Assembly (NCBI GenBank): GCA_963682175.1
Contig: OY821787.1
Location: forward strand, 12,750,501 to 12,814,500
Length of the DNA stretch: 64,000 bases
Direction of reading: 5' to 3'
Source of the DNA: Triglochin maritima
Lineage: Eukaryota > Streptophyta > Magnoliopsida > Alismatales > Juncaginaceae
Of this stretch, positions 56,424 to 64,000 are shown one piece after another. The translations under genes and the position numbers were made by a program. The notes below the pieces were generated by a model. That model was not told the origin of the DNA. It ran no database searches and saw nothing but the letters and a program-made list of their open reading frames with translations. The number at the start of each line of letters is the position of its first letter. Position 1 is the stretch's first letter.

Positions 56424-56985
56424 GGGTGACCCCTATATCTTTCTCAGGGAATTTGAGGACGTCTTTGCTATGTTCAAGCTCCAACAACTTAGCACATACT
56501 CCATTCATCTTAGGTTTGTCCACTTTGCATTAAATGACGATGCCAATAAGTGGTTGTACAGAAACCTGGCGAATGCCTTTAGGACTTGGGATGAATTTCA
56601 ATCTGCATTCCTCAAGAAGTACTTCCCAAATCATCGGACTCAAATACTAAAGAACGAAATCAATTCGTTTTATCAACATGAGACCGAATCATTTCATGCA
56701 TACTTAGAGAGGTTCAAGGAGCTACTATCCTCATGCCCTCACCATGGCATCGAGTTCTGGCACCCTTGTCAGATTGTCTTAGGAAATGACGAAAGGGAGG
56801 CATGAGCTTTCCTAAAAGGCCTCATTGAGAAAACCATGCAGTGGGAGAGTGCGAGGGAACCATCACCATCATCTAGAATTGGAGCGAGGATCGCAAATGC
56901 AAACTCGACTAGATCGGGTGCCACATTTGCTGTCGATACCACTACAGCCACCGAGGCACGCATGGCGGCCTTAATGTGCCGTATG

Positions 56986-58954
56986 TGTAATAACCTAAAC
57001 TAAACATCATAATTAAATTAAACTAAACTTACTTAACCTAATTAATGCATGCATGTGAGAGTAGGAGGTGTTGGAAGGATGAGATGGAAAGTAACGTGTA
57101 GGATAGTGGTGAGGTTGTGATGCTAGCTTGTGATTGGAGGAGAGGGAGGTGAGATAAGGTGTGTGTATATATGTAGATTTGCTGTGAAGCGGGAGAAGGT
57201 TTTGGCTGGATAAGGATATTAGAAGTGAGGTGAGTCGGAGGAGGCAGTAAGGAGAGAAGAAGAAGAAGAAGAAGAAGAAGAAGAAAGGAAGAAGAAGAGA
57301 AGAAGTCTTGAAGGGAGCTCGGGAGGCTTCTTCACTCGACCAAAAGGTATGCCAAATCTTCATTATAACTCACTTGTGCCTTGTGAGTGTTGGGGATCGA
57401 CGTTGGTGTCGAATTCCCCGTCGGAATTCAACCAATTCAGAGGTTGAAGACGACGATCGGTCGACCGGTGCCTGTGGGCAGTCGACCGATCCTATTATTA
57501 TATTGTTGTTTACCCGCGAACGGTCGAACGATGTCGTTAGACGGTCGACCGTTATGCCAGATTGTGCGGGAAAAAGGGGATTATACTGTTATCGGTCGAA
57601 CGGGACCACTTAGCCGGTCGACCGAATAACGATGAGAATGGGTCGGTTGGGGATTTTGACTTATTAAACGGTCGAACGTCCTTACCTTGTTCGACCGATC
57701 CATTCGATGCTAAGTCGGTTGGGAGCTTTGACCATCAAAACGGTCGACCGCTCTTTAACTCTCGGTCGACCGACTGAGCATTTAATTAAGCGGTAGAGTG
57801 CTTGTGTTGTTTCGGTCGAACTGTATTTCAGTTCCGGTCGACCGAACGAGACTTGGGCAAAATATTGAAATCCCTGTTATCGATCGAACGGCCCCTTGGT
57901 TCGACCGATCGGATATATATATTATATAAAAATGGTATAGCGTAGACCTTCCAAACGGTCGACCGCTAGATGACTTTTGTTCGACCGATTGGTCGGTAAT
58001 TCGGTTGGCGTGGTTCGACCGGTAGATTTGTTTGTACAGTACTGTGTACTGTGTGGGGGACCGGTCGACCGGTGTGCTTGTAGCGGTCGACCGATCTGCC
58101 GCAGGTTGGTGGATTTATCCACACGCGATCCGTCGATGTCAGGTCGACTACCGGCTCCGAGGCGACGGTTGATTACCGGCTTTGAGAGCTACGGATTTCA
58201 CCTTCGACGAAGGCGTATTATTGTTGTACTTTTTCCTCTCTTACCGAGCGGGGTGTGAGGGATGTGTACCGTAAACCTTGGGCTGTTTGCGAGGGTTTAG
58301 CGGTAGGCCGAGGATGTTCCGGCAGGGTGCGCGCTAGGCGACTCTTGGGGGAGCAGTGGCTGTCGTCTGACCCGAGTTGTGTATTCGGCGGGCTGACTCG
58401 CTCCTTGGGTGCGGCGTGTACCGGGGGTTCCTTCCTGCACGTTTTGGGGAGCAGTGGTGTCGACTGACCCTTGTGAGGCAGCGGTGGACTGACTTGACCC
58501 TAGTGACAGGAGTGGTTCAGTGCCGCGGAGGCGGTGAGGGCATTATTGTGGGCCCGAGGCGGATGACCATGTGCATAGCATTGCATTGTCTTTAATTCCT
58601 TTTTATATTTTTAGGAGGTTTGGTATACGGGGTTCCTGTAGGGAACTCAGGCATGTTTGTTTGTTTGCATTTCAGGTAGCGAGCAGGGTTAGGGTTTGAG
58701 GTGGTGACTGAGGACGGTGCCCCCGAGATCAGATCCTGTGTCCTCTTTTATCTTCTTTTGTTGAGGTAGTGATTACATGTACATTCATTTTGTTGTAATC
58801 ACAGTTGACTCTTATGTATAGTTTGACTTCCACGTGGGTCTGTACCTTATATATTATATATATATGTTGGTTTGATTTCCAGTGACGTGCCCGTGTTGAC
58901 CGTTGACGGTCTGTATTATTGTTTAAATTTTCCGCTGTTTTCGGGTACGTTACA
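56986..58954 (+). mobile_element. 5' LTR of an intact Tekay/Del-type chromovirus
   Basis: Starts TGTAATAACC and ends ACGTTACA (1969 bases), followed by the primer-binding site. The first 419 bases equal the visible 3' LTR except for a GAA-repeat length difference. The LTR carries the CGGTCGACCG array at 57456-58140 and an AT-rich TATA-like stretch at 58848-58867. The 5 bases before it are GTATG. The matching right flank is outside the window. Confidence 0.93.
57456..58140. repeat. CGGTCGACCG palindrome array in the LTR
   Basis: About nineteen copies of the 10-base palindrome CGGTCGACCG or close variants (CGGTCGAACG, TTCGACCGATC), spaced mostly 25-45 bases apart by non-repeated linkers. Each palindrome has two CpG sites. 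Confidence 0.92.
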
Positions 58955-58957
58955 ATT

Positions 58958-58969
58958 TGGTATCAGAGC
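58958..58969 (+). promoter_or_regulatory. Primer-binding site, initiator tRNA-Met type
   Basis: TGGTATCAGAGC, complementary to the 3' end of plant tRNA-Met, three bases after the LTR end. This is the usual site in Ty3 chromoviruses. Confidence 0.95.
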
Positions 58970-59077
58970 GTTGATCTCGGCGTACTTGTCCAAAGAAACC
59001 ACCTTTGAGTTAGGAGTTAGGTCTAGAGGATCATGCATGCACAGATTATATTGATATTGTCTTGTTTCCTTTGGCAG

Positions 59078-62000
59078 ATGCCTCCTAGACGGGGGAAGGC
59101 GGTTGCCCATACTCGCGGTGAGAGTGAGACTGCGAGGGATGAGGCTTGGGAGGATGAGCGTCGGACGTTGTTCGATACGGTCGGACGTCTGACAGAGATG
59201 CTACAGCAGCAGACGGCACAGACTGGGCAGACGGGGACTGGCGCTATGCATGACCGGTTTATGCGCCAGCATCCGCCTACCTTTCTGGGGCAGTACGACG
59301 CGGAGGCTGCGGAGGAGTGGATCTTCACGATGCAGAAGATCTTCAGTGCTATTGGTTGTCCTCCAGAGGCGAGAGTGGGCCTGGCTACTTATGTTTTGGG
59401 CGGTGCTGCGTCCAACTGGTGGAGGTCTACATCTGCAGTGGTGTTTGCTGACAGAGATGATATAGCATGGGAGGAGTTCGTTGGCGAGTTCAACGAGCAG
59501 TATTTTCCACAGCATGTCCAGGATCAGAAGAGGGAGGAGTTTCTGAGTCTTCAGCAGGGAGACATGACCCTAGCAGGCTACATCGGGAAGTTCAACGCCC
59601 TTGAGCGTTACTGTCCCGAGATGTATGTTACACAGGAGCAGAGGGCAGGGAAGTTCGTCCGAGGGCTCCGGAAGCAGTTGAGGACGAAGGTGCTGACACA
59701 TATGCCACGCACATTAGCTGATGCGGTGAAGAGTGCTACTGTTCTTGATCGTGACTACAGGGAGAACTACCAGGATGAGAGGAGGCCATCGGGTAGGTTC
59801 TCAGGGAGGCCAGGAGGTCAGACTGGAGGGAATCCGGGCAAGAGGCCCAGATACGAGGGAGCAGGAGTTGCGGTACCACGACCTGAGCCTTGTGGTACTT
59901 GTGGGAGGTTTCACTCCGGGCCGTGCTTCACCCCCGGAGCATGTCATGGTTGTGGCCAGATGGGTCACTTTATCAGGAGCTGTCCGAGCCGAGGAGCTGG
60001 GCCGAGCAGACCACCGGGTTTACCAGCACCAGGCAGAGGTGGAGGCGGAAGTAGACCACCTTTCAGACCACAGCAGGGGCAGCGCACCGGCAGAGTTTAT
60101 ACCATCCAGGCAGAGGAGGCTCGTGATGGAGGCGCTGTCGTGGAAGGTACACTTCTTGTCGCAGGTTCAGTAGCTAGGGTGTTATTTGATTGTGGCGCGA
60201 CACACTCGTTCATCTCAGAGCGATTTGCGGGAGTGTTGGGCTGTACCCTTGCGATGTTGACTGCCACTTTGGAGGTCAGCACACCCCTGGGTCTGGTGGG
60301 CACTGTGGGGAGATTTGTCCCCGGCGCCACGGTTGTTTCGGGAGATCAGGAGTTTCCGGCCGACCTGGTCTTGCTACCGATGGAGGACTTTGATGTCATA
60401 CTTGGGATGGATTGGCTGTCCCAATATGATGTTCGAGTCTTGTGCCGTGAGAAGAAGATTTTGATCCCGAGGAAGGGTTTGCCTGATATTCTGATTAGAG
60501 GGATCAGAAGCAGAGGGGGTCGCATTATTGTATCTGCTGTTAGAGCTCAGAGACTGTTACAGCAGGGATGTGCAGCATTTCTGGCGACGCTTGTGGTTGC
60601 GGAGGCAGAGTCCCAGAGGCTAGAGGACATTGAGGTGGTGCAGGAGTTCGCGGATGTTTTTCCAGCGGAGATTCCAGGTTTACCACCACACCGGGAGTTG
60701 GAGTTCGGCATTGAGTTGGTAGCTGGCACTACACCACAGTCGAAGGCTCCATACCGGATGGCACCTGCTGAGTTGACAGAGTTGAAGAAGCAGTTGCAGG
60801 AGTTGATGGACTCTGGATTTATCAGACCGAGCGTCTCGCCTTGGGGTGCACCAGTTCTGTTTGTGAAGAAGAAGGACGGATCCTTGAGGATGTGCATAGA
60901 CTACAGGATGCTGAACCAGGTGACGGTGAAGAATAGGTATCCCTTACCTAGGATCGAGGACCTCTTTGACCAGCTGCAGTCAGCGAAGGTTTTCTCGAAG
61001 ATTGACCTGCGTTCAGGATATCACCAGTTGAGGATCCGAGATGAGGACATCCAGAAGACAGCCTTCAGGACGAGATATGGACACTATGAGTTCTTGGTGA
61101 TGCCATTTGGATTGACGAATGCTCCGGCAGCATTCATGGATCTGATGCACCGGACGTTCAGGCAGTATATTGATATATTTGTGATTGTCTTCGTGGATGA
61201 CATCTTGATCTATTCACCAGATGTGGAGCAGCACAGAGAGCATCTGAGGATTGTACTCAGCATCTTGAGGGCTCAGCAGTTATATGCTAAGTTCTCAAAG
61301 TGCGAGTTTTGGTTGGACAGAGTGGCATTCCTCGGACACATTGTATCGGCAGAGGGGATATCAGTGGATCCGGCGAAGGTAGAGGCGGTGACACAGTGGA
61401 GGACCCCTACGAGCGTGACGGAGATTAGGAGCTTTGTTGGACTGGCGGGTTATTACCGTCGCTTCATCAAGGACTTCTCGAGATTGGCAGCACCACTGAC
61501 GGCTCTGACGCAGAAGGGAGTCACTTTTGTTTGGTCGCAGAAGTGCGAGGACAGCTTTCAGGAGCTGAAGAGACTGTTGACCACAGCACCAGTTTTATCA
61601 TTGCCGAGTGGCACGGGTGGATTCGTGATTTATAGCGACGCTTCAGGTATTGGCTTAGGATGTGTACTTATGCAGCACGGGAGGGTGATCGCGTACGCAT
61701 CCAGACAGCTGAAGGTCCATGAGAGGAATTACCCGACACATGATTTGGAGTTGGCAGCAGTGGTTCACGCACTGAAGACCTGGAGACACTATCTTTATGG
61801 CGAGCAGTTCGAGGTGTTTACAGATCATCAGAGTCTGAAGTACCTGTTCTCGCAGAAGGAGCTGAACATGAGGCAGCGCAGATGGCTTGAGTTCATTAAG
61901 GACTATGACTTCACTATCTCTTACCATCCGGGGAAGGCGAACACAGTTGCAGACGCTTTGAGCCGGAAGGTGGAGGTATCAGTAGCAGGCCTATGCATTC

Positions 62001-63520
62001 AGGAGTGGCGACTGCTGGAGTCTTTAGCAGAGTGGAGACCATTTGCAGATATCTCTGAGGGTGCAGTGATTGCAGGATTGAGAGTAGAGCCTCAGACAGT
62101 GTCAGCAGTGATTCATGCTCAGACTACAGATGAGGAGTTGAGCAGTTTGTTACAGTTAGCTGCCAGAGATGGGTCAGACTTCAGAGTTGGAGTGGATGGA
62201 GGTCTGAGATTCAGAGACCGTATCTGGGTGCCGAAGACAGAGGACCTGAGACATGATATCATGGAGGAGGCACACAGATCGAGATATTCCATTCATCCAG
62301 GGAGCACCAAGATGTACAAAGACCTGCAGCGGAACTTCTGGTGGCGAGGTATGAAGAAGGACGTTGCAGACTTCGTGTCGAGGTGTTTGGTCTGTCAGCA
62401 GGTGAAGATCGAGCACCAGAGACCAGCAGGGCAGATGCAGAGGATTGAGTTGCCCGAGTGGAAGTGGGAGCACGTGACGATGGATTTTGTTACGGGGCTA
62501 CCGAAGACACGGAGATTCCACGACGCGATTTGGGTTATAGTCGATCGACTGACCAAGTCGGCGCATTTCTTAGCTATTAAGACCACTCTTGCTCTGGAGG
62601 GGCTAGCTAAGTTATATATTGAGGAGATTGTCAGACTTCATGGTGTACCAGTCAGTATTATTTCAGACAGAGATCCCAGATTCACTTCGAGATTTTGGGA
62701 GAGTCTACACAGAGCACTGGGGACACGTCTGAAGTTTAGCACAGCTTTCCACCCACAGACAGATGGCCAGTTAGAGCGGACGATACAGACATTGGAGGAC
62801 ATGCTGAGAGCGTGTACACTGGACTGGGCCGGACATTGGGATGAGCATTTGCCGTTGATCGAGTTTGCCTACAACAACAGCTACCACTCGAGTATTGGGA
62901 TGGCACCCTATGAGGCATTATACGGGAGACCGTGTAGATCGCCGGTATGCTGGAGTGATGTGGGCGAGAGACAGCTAGTTGGACCTGACATTATCCAGTG
63001 GTATTCAGAGAAGGTCGACGTGATTCGGAGACGACTAGCTACGGCGCAGAGCAGGCAGAAGAGTTATGCTGATACGCGGAGGCGTGAGCTGACTTTTGAG
63101 GTAGGAGATCATGTCTTCCTGAAGATCTCACCTTCCAGAGGTGTGATGAGATTCGGGAAGAAGGGGAAGCTGAGTCCGAGATATGTCGGACCTTTTGAGA
63201 TATTGGATCGGGTCGGTGAGGTGGCATATAGGATTGCACTACCGCCACAGTTTGCAGGACTTCACAACGTCTTCCATGTTTCTATGCTGAGGAAGTACGT
63301 GGCCGATCCAGCTCATGTGATAGAGATATCAGTACCGGAGATCCAGCAGGATTTGTCATTAGATGAGAGACCAGTTGAGATTGTGGATCAGATGGTACAT
63401 CAGCTCAGGAGGAGAGCGATTCCGATGGTGAAGGTCAGGTGGCAGCATCACACTGACAGAGAGGCTACCTGGGAGATCGAGGAGGATGTCAGGAAGCAGT
63501 ATCCAGAGTTGTTTCGGTAA
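59078..63520 (+). CDS. Gag-pol polyprotein of a Tekay/Del-type Ty3 chromovirus, open and complete
   Basis: A single 1480-residue frame. The start MPPRRGKAV is preferred because the upstream in-frame ATG at 59033 adds a hydrophobic stretch unlike gag; CCTTTGGCAG just before 59078 also resembles a splice acceptor. Domains: gag; CCHC knuckle C289-C292-H297-C302; aspartic protease with D371 (DCGATHSF, where Ser or Thr is usual after the Asp); reverse transcriptase with FVDD (705-708); RNase H starting D854; integrase zinc-binding region and D1136-D1197-E1233, with 35 residues between the last two; and a carboxyl chromodomain (about 1431-1479, [27 protein letters not shown]). All order and spacing fit an autonomous chromovirus. 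Chromodomains in this group direct insertion to heterochromatin. The open frame and near-identical LTRs point to recent movement. Confidence 0.96.
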   Translation: MPPRRGKAVAHTRGESETARDEAWEDERRTLFDTVGRLTEMLQQQTAQTGQTGTGAMHDRFMRQHPPTFLGQYDAEAAEEWIFTMQKIFSAIGCPPEARVGLATYVLGGAASNWWRSTSAVVFADRDDIAWEEFVGEFNEQYFPQHVQDQKREEFLSLQQGDMTLAGYIGKFNALERYCPEMYVTQEQRAGKFVRGLRKQLRTKVLTHMPRTLADAVKSATVLDRDYRENYQDERRPSGRFSGRPGGQTGGNPGKRPRYEGAGVAVPRPEPCGTCGRFHSGPCFTPGACHGCGQMGHFIRSCPSRGAGPSRPPGLPAPGRGGGGSRPPFRPQQGQRTGRVYTIQAEEARDGGAVVEGTLLVAGSVARVLFDCGATHSFISERFAGVLGCTLAMLTATLEVSTPLGLVGTVGRFVPGATVVSGDQEFPADLVLLPMEDFDVILGMDWLSQYDVRVLCREKKILIPRKGLPDILIRGIRSRGGRIIVSAVRAQRLLQQGCAAFLATLVVAEAESQRLEDIEVVQEFADVFPAEIPGLPPHRELEFGIELVAGTTPQSKAPYRMAPAELTELKKQLQELMDSGFIRPSVSPWGAPVLFVKKKDGSLRMCIDYRMLNQVTVKNRYPLPRIEDLFDQLQSAKVFSKIDLRSGYHQLRIRDEDIQKTAFRTRYGHYEFLVMPFGLTNAPAAFMDLMHRTFRQYIDIFVIVFVDDILIYSPDVEQHREHLRIVLSILRAQQLYAKFSKCEFWLDRVAFLGHIVSAEGISVDPAKVEAVTQWRTPTSVTEIRSFVGLAGYYRRFIKDFSRLAAPLTALTQKGVTFVWSQKCEDSFQELKRLLTTAPVLSLPSGTGGFVIYSDASGIGLGCVLMQHGRVIAYASRQLKVHERNYPTHDLELAAVVHALKTWRHYLYGEQFEVFTDHQSLKYLFSQKELNMRQRRWLEFIKDYDFTISYHPGKANTVADALSRKVEVSVAGLCIQEWRLLESLAEWRPFADISEGAVIAGLRVEPQTVSAVIHAQTTDEELSSLLQLAARDGSDFRVGVDGGLRFRDRIWVPKTEDLRHDIMEEAHRSRYSIHPGSTKMYKDLQRNFWWRGMKKDVADFVSRCLVCQQVKIEHQRPAGQMQRIELPEWKWEHVTMDFVTGLPKTRRFHDAIWVIVDRLTKSAHFLAIKTTLALEGLAKLYIEEIVRLHGVPVSIISDRDPRFTSRFWESLHRALGTRLKFSTAFHPQTDGQLERTIQTLEDMLRACTLDWAGHWDEHLPLIEFAYNNSYHSSIGMAPYEALYGRPCRSPVCWSDVGERQLVGPDIIQWYSEKVDVIRRRLATAQSRQKSYADTRRRELTFEVGDHVFLKISPSRGVMRFGKKGKLSPRYVGPFEILDRVGEVAYRIALPPQFAGLHNVFHVSMLRKYVADPAHVIEISVPEIQQDLSLDERPVEIVDQMVHQLRRRAIPMVKVRWQHHTDREATWEIEEDVRKQYPELFR

Positions 63521-63555
63521 GTCAGTTGTTTCGAATTTCGCGGACGAAATTCTTT

Positions 63556-63569
63556 TAAGGAGGGTAGAT
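63556..63569 (+). promoter_or_regulatory. Polypurine tract
   Basis: TAAGGAGGGTAGAT directly before the 3' LTR, the expected plus-strand primer site of the element. Confidence 0.85.
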
Positions 63570-64000
63570 TGTAATAACCTAAACTAAACATCATAATTAA
63601 ATTAAACTAAACTTACTTAACCTAATTAATGCATGCATGTGAGAGTAGGAGGTGTTGGAAGGATGAGATGGAAAGTAACGTGTAGGATAGTGGTGAGGTT
63701 GTGATGCTAGCTTGTGATTGGAGGAGAGGGAGGTGAGATAAGGTGTGTGTATATATGTAGATTTGCTGTGAAGCGGGAGAAGGTTTTGGCTGGATAAGGA
63801 TATTAGAAGTGAGGTGAGTCGGAGGAGGCAGTAAGGAGAGAAGAAGAAGAAGAAGAAGAAGAAGAAGAAGAAGAAGAAGAAAGGAAGAAGAAGAGAAGAA
63901 GTCTTGAAGGGAGCTCGGGAGGCTTCTTCACTCGACCAAAAGGTATGCCAAATCTTCATTATAACTCACTTGTGCCTTGTGAGTGTTGGGGATCGACGTT
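63570..64000 (+). mobile_element. 3' LTR of the chromovirus (cut by the window end)
   Basis: 431 bases from TGTAATAACC. By direct comparison I see no substitution against 56986-57404. The only difference is four extra GAA units in the GAA run (around 63840-63880). Confidence 0.95.

Larger units (their letters stand above)
54625..56979 (+). pseudogene. Athila-type gag, split by an LTR insert and cut by a chromovirus
   Basis: The amino part (54625-54837) reads through SEANVNHFEVKLQFISMVPH and ends FTGKGD. The frame resumes at 56431 with PYIFLREFEDVFAMFKLQQL, then the Athila/Tat gag core (DDANKWLYR, FLKKYFPNHRTQ, YLERFKELLSSCPHHGIE). The two halves fit exactly across a GGGTGAC present on both sides of the insert. 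Stops at 54646 (TAA) and 56803 (TGA) show it is dead. It is truncated at 56985 by the chromovirus LTR. Confidence 0.8.

Noticed and set aside
57013..57363. A 116-codon minus-strand frame, repeated as 120 codons at 63597-63959
   Set aside because: Antisense reading of the two LTRs. The length difference is only the GAA repeat, read as Phe.
59201..59515. Antisense frames within the chromovirus gag-pol
   Set aside because: Shadows of a long GC-rich coding frame with complete domain order on the plus strand.

Overview
The window is nuclear DNA of a flowering plant, most likely a eudicot. It is AT-rich, its genes carry spliceosomal introns, and most of the sequence is transposable elements. I found no bacterial-type, organellar or RNA genes. 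Only three ordinary host genes are supported. They are a patatin-like lipid acyl hydrolase (minus strand, six exons, 272-3591), a MACPF-domain protein of the CAD1/NSL1 type (minus strand, seven exons, 11004-18921) and a short basic protein of unknown function (plus strand, 47440-47802).

Left part (1-27.7 kb). After the patatin-like gene comes a MITE inside a TA microsatellite (4.16-4.37 kb), then a 5.3-kb terminal-inverted-repeat element (4.40-9.67 kb). That element carries a decayed copy of an AN1 zinc-finger (SAP-type) gene end and arrays of a short subterminal motif. A TATACATA low-complexity block and the MACPF gene follow. At 19.95-21.61 kb is a non-coding element with degenerate inverted ends, made almost wholly of three different tandem arrays. 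At 21.99-25.78 kb is an inverted, interrupted LTR of the same family as the intact retrotransposon at the right end.

Middle part (27.7-44.8 kb). Two related CACTA (En/Spm) elements lie here. The minus-strand one (28.57-32.61 kb) is a wreck. It is cut by an internally inverted Athila-type LTR, holds a fragment of a Ty3 integrase end, and carries a captured fragment of the 20S proteasome alpha-5 gene. The plus-strand one (35541-44818) is full length. It has CACTA ends, an ATT target duplication on both sides, inverted arrays of a GACGTC motif near each end, a broken TNPD/TNP2 transposase gene, and an almost intact ten-exon second gene that joins a TNPA-like domain to a Ulp1/C48-type protease.

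Right part (51.4-64 kb) is a nest of LTR elements. A Tekay-like LTR piece is entered by an Athila-type element (LTR at 51867). The gag gene of that element is interrupted by an LTR+PBS+short-leader insert flanked by GGGTGAC, then by a very young Tekay/Del-type chromovirus (56986 to beyond the window end). The chromovirus gag-pol frame is open, and the visible 431 bases of its 3' LTR differ from the 5' LTR only by a 12-base GAA expansion.

The observations most worth follow-up are three. First, a roughly 800-base leader is shared by both CACTA transposons and the Athila-type retrotransposon, which belong to unrelated classes. Second, dense arrays of the palindrome CGGTCGACCG occur in LTRs and in a separate nested repeat. 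Third, two host-gene fragments have been captured by class II elements.
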